64,000 nucleotides of DNA from Hyperoodon ampullatus (GCA_949752795.1 OX457064.1:44822368-44886367); one strand, 5' to 3'. Positions 1 to 12,686 are shown, numbered from the stretch's first letter. The notes: generated by a model not told the origin, from the sequence alone. Program-made: numbers and translations.

Positions 1-2420
1 TGTGGACAGGACAATGCCCGTATGTGTCATATTGGATGTAACCAAGTCTCCCTACGCCTATTCAATGAGAGAGACTTATGGTAACATTCAGCATAAAAGA
101 TGTCTTTTCCTATAGAATTGGAAATAAAATATATACAGTGGGATAAAGGAGCCATCTCTAGCTCAAAACATAGTTCCATTGGGGGACGTTATATCTGACA
201 AATTGATCTTTGTTTTACCTGGTCTTGCAGCCATTACTCAGTGGTGTGCTGGAGTTGTACTGCTCATTACACCCTTTGTACTAGCAGGTACCACATACCT
301 AGGGTCTTCAGCATAGTTGGTGGTCAGCTGGAGGACAGGAGGGGATTGAACATCCAACGACAGGATCTTTACTCCAACCAGGTGGTATCACAGTCAGCAG
401 GGAACATTGTGGGGATTTGAGGGCCTGGGAAGCCTATATTTCCTGTTCTGCATCCTCTAACTTCATGCAACACGTTCTTGTACCCTTTATTTCTGGCAAG
501 GTAACTTGTGTTCTTCTCTTTCTATCAGTCACTCCAATGTTATCTTTGTGACAATACCAGTCCACTACATGAGTAGTAACGAGACATTTGGCAGGAAGAA
601 CTTTAGAAAAGCATGAGCTTCCTTAGTCTCAAGGATTGTACAGATCTTGCTGTAGAGATTAGGAGCTGTCAGGGAAAAGGTATTAAGATATGATTAAAGA
701 TGTCCTCTGAAGTGGCTCTGTTGGCAAAAAGAGGGGCAGACTATTCAGAATTTAGTAAAGGAGACTTGCTACTATTCTGATGCTGGGTATGGATCACGAA
801 CCAGCTTAGGACACTGAGGAAGGATTAATAATGAAAAGGCTAGACCAGAGGACAATTTGAGTGAGATTTTCTTTATTGGATTTCACTGATTCCAAGATGC
901 ACATTTTTTTCATACTTTAGTATTTCTGGAAATGGGATATATTTTACAAACAAGGACATATTATCTTTAATTGGCAGTGTTGTTTTCATTCTTAGCAGAA
1001 CTTAAAAAAATATTTCTTATAACCAGTGGCATCTAAGAAACATGTAACTACCTAATGAGGCAGGTTTGGAGTAGCACCAACTCCACACTATTTTAAGATT
1101 ATAGCACCAAAGTTATATCTTATGTGAAATGTTTCATAAACTGTGTATAGCATATGGGTTGGAGGTTGAGTCATTCTCAAACAGCCATTTCTGTTCTTTC
1201 CCTAAATGCCCAAATATAGAGATATATTCTTGATCTTGCTATTCCTCTCATTAGGCTGTACTCTCTAAGATATCCGGGATCATGTTTTTTTCAGTCCATT
1301 GAATTTCCTGCACTGATTTTATCTAGGTTATCCAATGCTAGAGGATCCTATTTAAACCATCTTTGATAACACACTAGAGATACTGAGCCTATGCTATAGC
1401 TAGCTTTCTTTCTTTCTTTGTATAATGCATATTGCTTTAGTCACAGTTTCCATAATTATGATTAAAGCAAACCATGTAAAAAATTTTGTCTGAGAGAGAT
1501 TTAACATTATTTTCACAATATTTACCTTATAGTAAAAATTAAAATTCATTTTTCTAATTAATTATTGAAGGAAGAGTTATAAAGGAATGGGGGAATATTA
1601 TATATGCTATCAGGTAATTTTATTACAATAAAGATGTCTTAAAATTTCAATGAATCAAATGACATAGACATCTAATGACTAAAAATGTTCTTTTATAAAT
1701 AATCATAGCTTTTCACTGTTAAATATATGAGGTATATAATGTATAGAGTTATGCACTACACATAATATACATATTTAACAGCAAAAAACTATCCATTTTA
1801 GAAATAAATAATTTTTATAGCTACACAAAAATTAATTTTGTTTATTCCTGCTTATAGTATTTTTCTAAACTATAATACAGATGATATAAGAGTAATTAAA
1901 ATATACGTATACTGTGTGTATTGTTTCTACACACATTGTTGCTGCAGTATCAGTCATTAAGCTATTATGGCCTCATAAGGAGCTGACATTTACAGTTTTT
2001 CATTTTTTATCACCTCATTGTTAGATCTTGATCTCTGTAGCATGTTAGTTTAAATGAAAAAGAAAGATAATATAATAAAATATGGGAACTTACTATTTGC
2101 CTTAGAAACTATAAATATTAATCTAAGAATATAAAGTTAGGCTCCTTATGAAGATTGCTGTAATAATGAAAGGTTTTGGTATTATAAAAAAAAAGCTATA
2201 AGAAGGGTTCTTTCAGATCAATGAATAAAGCAGGGCTGAGTATTCCTGAGCCTTTGGGGGCAACGTTTCTCTTTCTCACTTTTAAATGTATTCTGTTATG
2301 TCACTCTCGCTCTTTTTGACCGTCTTTTTCTACTCTTGTTTCTCCCATCTCACTTCATCATCTTACCACTGTTTATTATTTCTTGGTCTCTCTCATCCAG
2401 TCCAGTCTCTATCAGGGTGA
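1..2420. other. unique AT-rich non-coding DNA
   Basis: I see no gene or confidently named repeat here. Bases 1-900 have a more balanced composition and could be an old decayed element, but I cannot assign a family. From about 1380 to 2200 the sequence is strongly AT-rich, with many short A/T runs. All six frames are closed by frequent stop codons. Confidence 0.6.
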
Positions 2421-2424
2421 ACAG

Positions 2425-2535
2425 ACATAGGCTATAAACTCCACTAGGTCAGAGACTGTGTCTGTTTACTAATTATCCACTTGATCCTGGTGCCTATCTC
2501 ATCATTGGCACATGGAAAGCACCAAAAATTGCTTG
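2425..2535 (+). repeat. L2 (LINE2) 3'-end fragment
   Basis: The sequence follows the familiar L2 tail: a 'taggctataaactccactaggtcagagactgtgtctg'-type segment, then a 'ttggcacatggaaagcacc' segment matching the usual 'cctggcacatagtaggtgctcaata' end. It is an ancient, diverged copy with no visible target duplication. The family was recognised by eye from its consensus. Confidence 0.65.
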
Positions 2536-3580
2536 ACAGCTCAGAGAACTTTGAATTTGGTGTAGATCCAAAATGGACACTGTCTTTAGGAATTTTAGGC
2601 CAAGTCTAAATAGTGTTTATGACATTAAATAATGTTTATTTGGTTGTTGCTTTTATTTTCACCATTGGTATGCAATTGTTCTATTAAATTTGAGTTGATT
2701 CCTTGAAACAGAGATTGTTGTTTTGAGTTTTCCTTTTATTACTCTAGATAAACTAGTCAACCTTTGTCACTCCCTTTCTATGAAGGTGTGTGTACTTGAT
2801 TGCTGGAGACCTACAAATGATGTTACAAGTTAGAGAGGGCTCCCAGACACAAGTGTAGAACTTGACAGTCACCCAAGCTGAATTTTCAAAGTGTTACTGA
2901 ACATCAGATGATCATATTGAAATCCTAAGCATGGATGAGAAATGATTGTTTTGATCAAGGCAAGTAGGATTCACTTTCTTAAACAGGCTACATTTCCTGA
3001 GAAAAGTAACACAAATTTGGAAATAGAAATAACAACAACAACAATAATAATCATAAAGCCAGGATTTTATTTGCCATCTCTCTACATTTTCATGTCTTGA
3101 ATATTATAGAAATTTGTTACCATTTCTTGTATTGACTTGGTAAGTGGAAACCTATTATTATAACACGTATTTTATAACATGCTAAAGGGTTTATTTAGTA
3201 TAATAAAATAAAAATTGGTGTACATTTTAAAATTTCTCAATTATATTTGTATTATATTGACATTGTCTTTCTCCCCAGTAAAAACGGAAACATGAAAATC
3301 TTACCAGTTTTTATGTTCACAAGTGTTTCAAATCATAGTGTTAAAAGAGTAACTAAACTGACACTAATAAAATTGATTTAGGCAGAATATGCTCCTTTTC
3401 TTGGTTCTAACAAAAGATCTGTGCTTATATCAGCCCCATGGGGACATGGAGTAAGAAGACAATCAGGAAAAAAATCCCTTTGACAGTTTACTTTTTATTT
3501 TCAGTTTCCTCAGGTCTCACAAACTATTTACAGTAGTATTACCTGCTAGCAGTTAAGCAAGCCGACTTTGGGGTTGCTTT
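2536..3580. other. unique non-coding DNA with short AAC/AAT repeat
   Basis: No gene or named transposon is visible. A short purine-rich microsatellite of AAC and AAT units lies at about 3029-3053. The remainder is AT-rich with stops in every frame. Confidence 0.5.
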
Positions 3581-3589
3581 CTAGATCCT

Positions 3590-3835
3590 TCCCCTTCTAG
3601 TTGGGGGAACTTTCTGGGCCTCAAGATCTTCATTCATACAGAACAACAATAATAACAACTACAACAACAATGATAACAACAACAACAGAATAACAACAAC
3701 AACAATAATGCCTATTTTGTAGGGTTGTTGTGGGCTAAGAGGAGTTAATATATATAAAAGCTCCCTACCAATGTCTGTAGCATATTAGTACTCAGTTAGT
3801 ACCTGATAATAAGTATCAGTAAATCTTAGCTACTT
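3590..3835 (+). repeat. MIR SINE interrupted by an (AAC)n microsatellite
   Basis: The left part (around 3617-3640, 'gggcctcaagatcttcattc') matches the MIR 'cctcagtttcctcatctg' core. The right part (from 3711) matches the MIR '...agggttgttgtgagg' and '3'-end segments. Between them the usual short A-rich stretch has grown into about 70 bases of AAC/AAT units. MIRs are ancient tRNA-derived SINEs shared by all mammals. Confidence 0.65.
3642..3710 (+). repeat. imperfect (AAC)n/(AAT)n microsatellite
   Basis: Direct reading shows a run of aac, aat and act trinucleotides with a few interruptions. It sits inside the MIR described at 3590-3835 and probably arose by slippage of the MIR's A-rich segment. 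Confidence 0.9.
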
Positions 3836-4329
3836 ATCACTCTTATTGTTATTATTTTTGCCTAAAATATTTTCTAGTGACATTTCTATAGCCTTTAGTT
3901 GCTTTCTAAAAAATAAAACTTAGTTCCTTAAAATCAAATCATCCTCCTGGTATTCCTTCACTTAAAAAAATTAATAGTCCTATGTGACACATTATATGAC
4001 TCACTTACTTATGCTGGAATATAAATTTAGGCTAAATTAGATGTATTTGATTTAATATTCATGAATGAAAGTGACTTAAGTTTTAGAGTCTTCACTGCAA
4101 TGAGAAAAAGCTCCTGAACAATTAACCTAGATTCATATAATTTGCAGGTTTTTGCTTTTTTTAATGGCTTTTTTGTTCAACCAGTAAAAATGAGCTTAAC
4201 CTTTTATTTCAGTTCATTGTTCTTTTGCTCTCAGGTGGAGGCCAATTCAAATCCAAGCACTTAATGCGGGGACAATGCCTTTCAGGTGTGAAAAAGAAAG
4301 GAAGAAAATTAACAGTGACTTCAATTTTA

Positions 4330-4475
4330 CCTGTATTTTACTTTTACAACCCCTTGAGGCAGACACTATCTTCATTTTACAGAGGAAGTATCTGAGGTGC
4401 TAAGGTAACCAAATAACAAATGGTAGAGTTAGGTTGGAATTGAGGTCATCTGATTCCAGGGGAGTGCTCATTTTT
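4330..4475 (-). repeat. MIR SINE (reverse orientation)
   Basis: Reading the + strand, the order is 'acaaccccttgaggcagacactatcttcattttacagaggaag', then 'ctgaggtgctaaggtaacc', then 'ggtagagttaggttggaattgaggtc'. This is the classic antisense MIR layout (balance of A-rich core, 'ttttacagatgagg', 'cccaaggtcac', 'ggattcgaaccc'). The copy is diverged and has no target duplication. Confidence 0.8.
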
Positions 4476-4479
4476 CCAA

Positions 4480-7400
4480 GTCACAGCGCACAGTCCCCAG
4501 GTAGAGACAAACATTTATCCAAGGGAACTCCAGAGAACTTTCCTTTGGTCAGAAATTTCAAAAGATTACTTTCTTGACTATTTTGTGTGGAGAAAGAAAC
4601 ATCAACCATCTTAAATGAACTTGCCTCTTGGTAACTGAAAATGTGTGTACTTGTGTGTGAATCAGAGAAAAACATTGTTTCTAACATATTTTGATGATAC
4701 TAAACACTTGGATCACTCCTCCTATTGTTTCTGTCCATGATGGCTCTTGAAGACTGAATCTGCAATCCTGAGGTCTGCAAAGGCCCTGAACCTGTGTGGC
4801 CTCGTGTTTTCCCCTCAGTTAGAGGCAGCCGGGTCTGCACAGGAAAATGAAATGAAAGATCAAGCAATTACCTTCAGAATTTGTTTAATGTGGTAAATCA
4901 ACATGAAATATTTTAGCATCTCAAGCTGTTTTTTTTCCTCCATTGTGGATATTTAAACCTTAATTAAGTGAATACTTTCTTAGCCCTCTGTGTGATTTTG
5001 ATACCGGGATTGACAAGGACATAGTGAAGGTGATTCTAAGGGGGATTTTCAGAACAAAAGATATAAGTGTGGCCCACACAGTCATGGAGGTCTTCAGCCT
5101 TAGACAACAGGAATCAAGGACCCCAGACATTGGCCTCAGGGCCATATCACCATGTCCTCTGACTCAGAGTCCCACTCTGGGTCACCACACCCCAGTCTCT
5201 CCTTCCTCACAAGGCCCTCAAAAGGTCTCACAAATATTCAACTCGATCTGTCTACACACCTGACTGCTCCATCTTTCAGGTCCTGTGTGGAGCTGCTTCC
5301 TGCCACCAGTCACGGCATTGTCTCTGGGACTGTTCAGCTTCTGAAGTGGCTATTGCAGTTTTCACTCAAAATACCTTTGTACACTTAACTCAAGTGTGCT
5401 CTCTCCAGGGGCTTCCCCCACCTGGTCAGTGTCCTTGCTGTCACTTCCTTGGGGGTCTCCATTGCCTGTTGCAGCCTCTAGCTTCATGAGAGTGGCTCAT
5501 TCTAGGGTGGACACTGGGTGACATCCATAGGTCACTGCTCTGGAGTAGTTTAAGGTTCTTGGTCTTTGGTTCTTGCCAGAGAATGAAACGCTTGGCTTTA
5601 CCACCAGGCATGTCAGAGGTGGACCTGGTAGAGGAGATAGGCAAAGGATGGGGCCTAGGTATAATGAGGGAAGGAGGGTGTGTGTATATGTGTGTACCCA
5701 CAAACAGTAGCTGTTTCTTTTCTTTTTCTTCTTTTCATTTTTTTCTAATTTAGAAGTAGAGTGGTAGCCAGTTAACCTCAAACCTCTTCCTTTTAGCCTT
5801 AAGCCTGTGGTTTCTTTTTTGCCCACATATCTCTTTAAAAAAAACTTTAAAAATGTACCCGTCACACATTTTAAAATACATAGTCATCATTTTTCATAAT
5901 CAATTGAAAACTTTTTGAAATAGAGAGTATGTAATTACCAGTATATTATAAATATTGACATTAAGAAATTTAAAAATTTTCATCACTCTTTTAAACATAT
6001 TTTAAGCAATACAAAAAACATAAGTAGTTTTGAACCATATCTGTTAAAGATATATAGGTATATATTATATATATATGACCTAATGTAATCATTGGAAATT
6101 TTACATTGTTCTTTTTTTCTCCTTGAGCTTGTACTTCCATTCCACTTTCTGCAAAGAATTTTGTCCTAATGTAATATACTTTTATGCTTGAAAGACTTAT
6201 TGATTACCCTATCATATAATACTCCTCTGCAACAAAGATCATTTATAAATTGAAATTAGTTTTTTCATATAACCAAAGCCTTCAAGTATTAAACTTTTAC
6301 CTGCTTTGAGTTATCATTATAAATGTTAACATACAATTGATTAAAACAGTATAAACATCTTATAAATTTATACATATCATAATTAAATATAAAATGTCAA
6401 ATTTTGTAGATGAGTGAGAGTGCTGATTATGATGCCTTGATTAAAGCAACAGCAAAGTTGTCCTATGCTGCTGTGGAAGATGTATGCCTTGGGAGGCAAT
6501 GAGCCATAAGAGGGCTGTGACTTCCTTTTGTCACGTGGAAAGCTGGTTCAGTGTGAAAGGGAAGGAGGAAGGGAGAACCTGAACTTCACTGGCTCCACAG
6601 GCAGATTAATTTTCAGGCAGAATATATACAGAAGTCGAGAATCTGGAATTTATTTCTTTAAAATTCCTACCTTTTCAAAATAGTGTCCCTCATTTGAAGA
6701 GCCCTGCTGTATACTGCAGGTTTCTTTCTTTTTTTTTTTAACTAGTTTTACTGCTTCATTCTCTATGTTGTAAGCAAAGAAGCTGTACTTGGGTCTCATC
6801 CCATCATCAAGGGTATAAGCAATATTCTTCTCCTGGCTACATAAAGGCTGAGAGAGCTTCTGTCTGCTCTATTATCATTCACTGGCCTTTCCTCACGTGT
6901 TCTCCAGAGTCCCCTAATTATCATCTTTCCACCCTAGAAGTCTTTGCCCTCAGTAAGCTCTGACCATGCATACATTAAGGTTACAAATATGAATATTTCT
7001 GCTGTGTTTATGACACTCAAAGGTTTTATAAAATTAAGTAGATGTAATCTGATCCTCAAAAACTTCCAGCATAGTAGGAGAAATAAGATATATGTACAAG
7101 TCACTAGGTGGCAATGGAGGTGGCACAGAGTGTCAAAGCACACGTGTAATCCAAGAATGGACATGTGTTCAATTTGCCTGGGGCACAGGGTAAATTTAAG
7201 AACAGAATCTCCTAAAGTGTGTCTGTAGAACACGTTGGTAAGTATTTTTGAAAAGAGAGAGAGAGTGACTGTATTAGTTTTGTTTGAGTGTGTTAGTTTC
7301 GAAGTCAGGTAAGGAAGAAAACGCTAATATGCTAGATTAAAAGAAAAGACACAAATTTCTTTACTATAGAATTTATTACTTCCTTCCTAAGATTATTATA

Positions 7401-8750
7401 TTAAGAAAAGGCAGGAGCAGTGTTAGCATGCAATTCTTCACAACTTGTTTTGTTTCTTTCTGAAAGATGTCTAACCAGACAAGTGTTTGAGGAACAGGCT
7501 TTGGAAAAAACTGTTTTAGGAAATAGTAAGAGGTAAGGAAGGTAAGATATTCTGGGTTCAGATGGCCAAAGCCACAATATCTGGAATTTGTAGGCAGGAT
7601 GGCTTTGGCAAGATTGTTCATGAGCATAGCTGGGCTCTGGGATGGATGCCTTGTGGTCCCTGTGACATCTGGACTGGCAGGGGGGACAGAGGTATAAGAC
7701 TCCGAGGCAGGAAGACACAGTAAATTGAACAAGAGGAATAAAAACCTACACTTGGGTAGTTTAGGTGTAGTCAAATACATGACCACTTGCAGATGTTGAA
7801 ACTTTTAGTTCACTTGATGTTGAAGCTATTTTTTAAAAAATTTATTTTTACTTTTGTGGTGTAAATTAAGATATTTAACTTTCTTTTCCTTTTGATTTTG
7901 TATGTTTATGTCAAATAATACAGAACTTCTCATCTAAAAGATACAGAATATATGAAAAAAGAAATATGTTTAATTTTTTGATATTTTCAGTATTTTTTTT
8001 TATCGAAAGTTTAAAATTTTCATATAGACATGGTATATGGGATAGTGAATTTTAATATTGAAAAACAATTCCTTTAAATTGTAGTAACTTATAAAGAATT
8101 CACATGAATAAAATGGCAATATCATTTCAAGAATTCAGAGTTTTATAGATTAAAATAGAGAAAAAAGTAGTCAATTTAAATCAAACGTTGAATTTTTTAG
8201 GTGGTTTACCCCATCACTCATTTTTTCCCTCTAATTGCTTAGGTGTACCTTTAGGTTGGATAAGATATATCCTTTTCTTGTTACAGGATATCAATTTCAA
8301 TATTTTAGGTACACCTTCTTCAGTGCATTGTGTAATGATTTAATACAAATTACGTCTTTATACATATTACTATGTCAGAATGATTAATCTAGTTACACCA
8401 ATCAAATAAAAAGAAAGCAATCCTTAATTGGTTCTCGTTGTAAAGGACAAGCAGACAAAACTTGCAACCATCTTCAGATTAAAAAATAAAATACTTAAGC
8501 AAGTATAGCAACTTGATGAAACACAATAATCTGACAGCTAATGATCTGATCAATCTTGTTGAAGCTTGATATGACATTTTGGTAGAAAACAACCTAACCT
8601 ACTTGTTAGTTATTGAATAATGGGTAACAAGGACTTCTGACAATAAACACTTTTTTTTTCTGTGATCAACTGATATTGGATAAGAAATGGTACGATGCTT
8701 AAATAAATTATCTTAAAATGAAATTCAGATCAATAATAATCACAGAAATA
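4480..8750. other. unique non-coding DNA
   Basis: About 4.3 kb with no recognisable gene or confident repeat. Segment 4740-5700 is less AT-rich than its surroundings and holds several short overlapping open frames on both strands, the longest 122 codons, none with a recognisable domain. Around 6050-6080 is a TA-rich run. Open frames of about 95 codons lie opposite each other at 6934-7233, and a 136-codon frame lies at 7376-7786 on the minus strand. All look like chance. Segment 7820-8740 is AT-rich. Confidence 0.5.
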
Positions 8751-8754
8751 ATAA

Positions 8755-8950
8755 ATAGTAATGGTCTGCATTTATGAGTATTAACTCTGTGACAGTAGTC
8801 TCATATACAATACCTTAATCCTCAGCTAGTTTTGCCTGGTAGGAATTATCACCCCATTTAGAGGAGACAGAACAGGCTCAAACGAGTAAAACGACTTGCC
8901 AAAGTCCCGCAATTGGTAGACTGTCTAACGTTCTGTGATGCTTTCCACCA
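8755..8950 (-). repeat. MIR SINE (reverse orientation)
   Basis: The segments 'accttaatcctcagctag', 'ggtaggaattatcacccc', 'agaggagacagaacaggctc' and 'cgacttgccaaagtcccgc' occur in the order expected for an antisense MIR (A-rich, 'ttttacagatgagg', 'acttgcccaaggtcac'). It is strongly diverged. Confidence 0.7.
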
Positions 8951-9225
8951 ACTGCAAGTCACCATTAGTCTTGACCTTGGAGAATGTGTTAAGATTTGAA
9001 GTAAGGTTAATGGATCATGCTTTTATTTCAGTTTAAATTTTTCATAAGATACCATGAAAAATTTCCTTACATTACACTGTATCTTTGTGTTTCTCAGAAT
9101 TATGTGTTTCATAAAAGTTTAATTGATTCAGTTGTTTATGGATTCATTGGAAATTTGCATTTCTTACACTGGAAAAATAATGATTTTGGGATTCGGCTGA
9201 TTCACACAAAATAGATGTGTTAAAC

Positions 9226-9275
9226 TATCTACTATCTATCTATCTATCTATCTATCAATCATCTACCATCTATCT
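9226..9275 (+). repeat. (TATC)n tetranucleotide microsatellite
   Basis: About six to seven uninterrupted TATC units near 9231-9256 are followed by degenerate units to about 9275. It is seen directly and is probably length-polymorphic. Confidence 0.9.
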
Positions 9276-10230
9276 GTTCAAAAAATAATTCTAGCTTTAG
9301 ATTTCAAGGCTTTTTTTCTATGGAATAATTTTGTAACTTTTGAGCATAGTCAAAGCACTTTGGTGCAAAAGTGCCTAATATAGGGTAAGAAAAATAAAGC
9401 TTCAACTAATTGTTCTTAGAACAAGGTGTAGGCAGTTACTGGCTGATTGACAAGAATTATATTTCTGAAGATTCTTTTTAAAACTAAAATGAACAAAGTT
9501 TGGACATATGCCACAAGTCTGAACATGGATAATATACACTCACCTACTCAATTTTTTGAGATTAATTATAACCTGCTCTAGGGGGAAAAAAAAGGAAAGA
9601 TCTTTGCTTCATCTATTGCACAGATAGGAGAGAGATGTTTATTTTTTATAACCAATCTTTCTCTCAGCCAAAGCCTATAAATGTCTTTCTTGGGAATAGC
9701 CTTGTAACTAGAGTGATGGTAAGTAGTATTTTGTTATGGGGACTGATTTTCCTCCAAATTATATGTTTTTTTGAAAGGGATGTATTCAAACTATAGGCAT
9801 AATTACCACACAAGAACCTCCATAATGACTGGGCATCCACAAAAGTCGATGAGGGAGCGCACAGGCTAAGAAGTGTAGCTATTTCTTAGGGTAGTAGGTC
9901 CTATTGAGAAATTTGGCTTGGTGGTTTGGAATCTGAACATTGTTGATTTAACATATGAAACTTTCTGTACAGAAAGCTTGGGGATCTTATTTTTCTGCTC
10001 TCTCCTGCCAAATGGCTGGGTAGGGCTCCAATATATAACTTTCTTTATTTCAAGGACCTGTGAGATGTTCTTAGAGTCACCATACAGGTTCATCTGAAAG
10101 GACTGGAATATTGCGTGGAGTCAAAGCCATTACTTCTGTTCATTAATTGATCTTAGCAGTCTGGGAAATGGGGTCCAGGACTTCTGGTACTCACTCCAGA
10201 AATAAACTCACAAAGTGGAAGAGAAGGTTG
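9276..10230. other. unique non-coding DNA
   Basis: No gene, transposon or RNA structure recognised. The sequence is AT-rich with closed frames. The longest frame, 75 codons at 9866-10093 on the minus strand, shows no domain. Confidence 0.5.
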
Positions 10231-10234
10231 CTTA

Positions 10235-10340
10235 GGAGAGGAGTGAGAGCCTACTAAGTTGCAGGCATTGTTAGGCACTTTTGTATTGAATTTTCCTAAC
10301 AGATCTATGAGGTAATATTATTATCTACATTAACATCTGT
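10235..10340 (-). repeat. probable MIR fragment (reverse orientation)
   Basis: The segments 'gagcctactaagttgcaggc', 'tgttaggcac' and 'ctatgaggtaatattattatc' match the antisense MIR order: type 'tgtgccaggcactg', then 'ccctatgaggtaggtactattatt'. It is short and diverged, so the call is tentative. Confidence 0.55.
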
Positions 10341-10479
10341 AGTTCTGACATCTTCCCAGAGCTCTGTATCCATATACCCATCAGATAATGGGCATTTATA
10401 CTCACTGGCACCCTAAACTCAGGATGCCCTAAACTGACCCTACCCATCCTAGCCTCCCCATGCACAAAACAATCTATCT

Positions 10480-11205
10480 CTGAGTCCTGCTAAATGTTGA
10501 CTTAAATGTTCCCTGAACTCTTGATTTCTCTCCATTTCCCTTGCACCACTGCACTACAATCATTATTCTCAGCTGGACTGCTGCAATGGTTTTCCACGTG
10601 GTTTCCTTGCATTTCTACCCACACTTCTCCCTTTTGAATCCATTCTTCCAACCAACACCAGAGCAAACTTTTAAAAAAATGTCAAAGCTCTCAAGACATT
10701 TTATTCCTTAAATCACTTCAGTAGCTTCTCCTAGTCCTTAGTGTAGAAACTAAAATACTTAACAGATGTGCTATGGCTCTTGCTTACTCACCAGCCTCAT
10801 CTCGTTTCACTCCCTCCCTCTCTGCACTTCCACCCCTCCGGCTGTCTTCCAGTTCTTTGCAGAAGCAGAGATTCTTCTGCTCTAGCGTCATTGCTGTTTG
10901 TTTCATTTTCTCTTCAGGCCCATCTTTCCCAATATACATAGTTCATTACTCCTTGTCTTTTAAAACTTATTTCAGTTATCACTTCCTTCAAGAGCTCTTC
11001 CTGACTCAAGATTAGAGAGATCAAGACTCACTGTTAAACGGTTTTCATTCAGAGTTGCCACAATGGTAATTAAATGTGTATTTGTGTAATAAGCTATCTA
11101 ATATTTATGTATGCCCCAGGAGGACAAGGGACAGGTGCTTTACACCTGATGTATTTCCAGAGCTCTGCACAGTACTTTGCCCAAGTAGTTGCTAGGTGAG
11201 TTTGT
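10480..11205. repeat. L2 (LINE2) 3' region
   Basis: This tract resembles the long L2 3' region. It contains a 'cactgcactacaatcattattc' stretch, 'agtagcttctcctagtcctta', 'ctcaccagcctcatctcg' and 'cccctccggctgtcttcc'. It continues to 'caagagctcttcctgactc' (10988-11006) and ends with 'gaggacaagggacaggtgc' and 'gcacagtactttgcccaagtag', the usual L2 tail. The order is collinear with the L2 consensus over about 700 bases. The 80-codon frame inside it is not a gene. Known L2 copies predate the radiation of placental mammals. Confidence 0.7.
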
Positions 11206-11410
11206 TTGCAAGACCGTTCGAGAGTGAAGTCTTGGTTTCCCACGACCCTCAAGCTCTTTCAGCTGTAAGCTCTCCTGGTTTTCAAAGCCAGACTTTATGA
11301 GGGCTTGTCTTCCCGATGCAGGGTCTCCTGGCTGGGGAGCTCAACGTGGGGCTTGGAACCCTTGCTCCTCATGGGGGACCTCTGCCTTTGCTATATCCCT
11401 CCTACTTGTG
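11206..11410 (-). repeat. L1 5'-UTR fragment, distal half
   Basis: Read on the minus strand, this GC-rich stretch continues the L1 5'-UTR fragment at 12859-13060. The segments 'gaggagcaagggttccaagc' and 'tggggagctcaacgtgggg' (the latter on +) are typical of the 5' UTR of eutherian L1 elements. The two halves were separated by insertion of the LTR at 11411-12858, flanked by 'tgtg' on both sides. No ORF1 follows to the left, where the sequence turns into L2, so only a 5' piece survives. Confidence 0.6.
11407..11410. repeat. target-site duplication (left) of LTR
   Basis: The 4-bp sequence tgtg here is repeated at 12859-12862, directly after the LTR end. Class I endogenous retroviruses typically duplicate 4 bp on integration. 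Confidence 0.6.
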
Positions 11411-11830
11411 TGTAACTGCACCTTTAATAGGGGCGGAGCGACACCCAGCTGTTAGCGCTTAACCCTTAGCGAGACCATTAGCACGTGACCATGAGCTCGC
11501 GACTCTGAGCGTGGAGGTTAGAGGTCCCGCTCTGCCAAAAGCCAATAGTCAGCTCCCAGTGGTCCTTGCGGCACAGAGTGGGATGAGAGGCACGTGAACG
11601 GGCCTTTCAGCCTCGGGGCCGGCTGGTGAGCTGGGGGGCTCGGAAACAGGCTGAGCGCTGTGTCCTGCAGAGCTCCAGAGCCCTAGCCACGGCCGCCCAC
11701 CTGCCGGGCCCACGCCTTGAAGCAGCAGCGAACTTCCCGACCTAATGGCAGCGGCAGTCTCCATGGGTCACAGTCCAGGCGAGGCCTCAGCAGCTGGAGT
11801 ATATGGACACTGCCATTAAGGTAACAGCTT

Positions 11831-12042
11831 TTTTTTTTTTTTTTTTTTTTGCGGTACGCGGGCCCCTCACTGTTGTGGCCTCTCCCTTTGCGGAGCACAG
11901 GCTCCGGACGCGCAGGCCCAGCGGCCATGGCTCACGGGCCCAGCCGCTCCGCGGCACGTGGGGTCTTCCCGGACCGGGGCAGAAACCCGTGTCCCCTGCC
12001 TCGGCAGGCGGACTCGCAGCCACTGCGCCACCAGGGAAGCCC
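11831..12042 (-). mobile_element. CHR SINE (short form), inserted in the ERV LTR
   Basis: The + strand shows poly-T, then 'gcggtacgcgggcccctcac', and ends 'gcgccaccagggaagccc'. On the minus strand this is a tRNA-derived head with A-box and B-box-like segments, a body and a poly-A tail. It is bracketed by a perfect 14-bp duplication, aaggtaacagcttt, at 11818-11831 and 12043-12056, which proves insertion by L1-type target-primed reverse transcription. The 131-codon and shorter frames across it are translations of the SINE, not genes. Confidence 0.95.
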
Positions 12043-12686
12043 AAGGTAACAGCTTTAACCAGCTTCAGTCTCTCCGTTCAAGTTGCAAAAACTGGTACAG
12101 CTTAGATCAGTTGTCTGCCCCTAGTGGCCAGAGGTCAGAGTTAAGTTGCAAGGACACACATCATTACTTCAGGTCCACCTGTGTGGCTGGGGCTAGTCTC
12201 AAAGAGGGGCAATTGTTGTGAGCTGGGAGTTCACCTGATTGGTATTTGCTACAACATGTATTCCTATTGGTTCTATACAAGTGATTCTCTCCAGTTTAAA
12301 TGAAAAGCCTGAGGGCCCGTTGGGTCTTGGGCCCTCTGCTCCCTCAGTGATGATGACTGGACAGGGTCTGGGGACCTGGCCCTGAGGGCACCACCAGCTG
12401 AGATCTGCCTCCTTAGCTGGGCCTGGGCACTGGCGGGAGGACCCAGATTGGGTGCTGGACTAATGCTCCCGGACCGGGTAACGGACCTGTGCAGGGACCC
12501 CCTTCTGTTAGCCAGGGCCTGGACCTTGGAGGGCGAAAGTTGAGTCTTGGGCCCTTGTCTTTTCTTATCAAAACAGAGAATAACATTTATTTTGATGGAG
12601 GTGAGGTTTAGAGGAACATCGGGACCTGACAGTGACCTGATACCAAGAAGTTTGCGACGACTAATCATGCCCCTCCCTCACCTTTC

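Noticed and set aside
1..84. 28 open codons at the left edge, considered as the end of an exon or processed pseudogene
   Set aside because: Too short, no family recognised, and no convincing splice donor. The following sequence is closed in all frames.
6934..7233. Opposed open frames of 99 and 94 codons on the two strands
   Set aside because: Mirror open frames on both strands are expected where stop codons happen to be rare. Neither has a recognisable motif.
7376..7786. 136-codon minus-strand frame with a hydrophobic start
   Set aside because: There is no recognised domain and no promoter or splice context, and a second frame of 105 codons overlaps it on the same strand. Chance is the simplest explanation.
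11230..12560. CpG-rich stretch considered as a CpG-island promoter of a host gene
   Set aside because: The GC content comes from an L1 5' UTR, an ERV LTR and a SINE. No first exon with a donor site or downstream coding exon was recognised.
12273..12668. 131-codon minus-strand frame in the ERV LTR
   Set aside because: It lies antisense inside LTR U3 and shows no retroviral protein motif. GC-rich DNA with few stop codons explains it.
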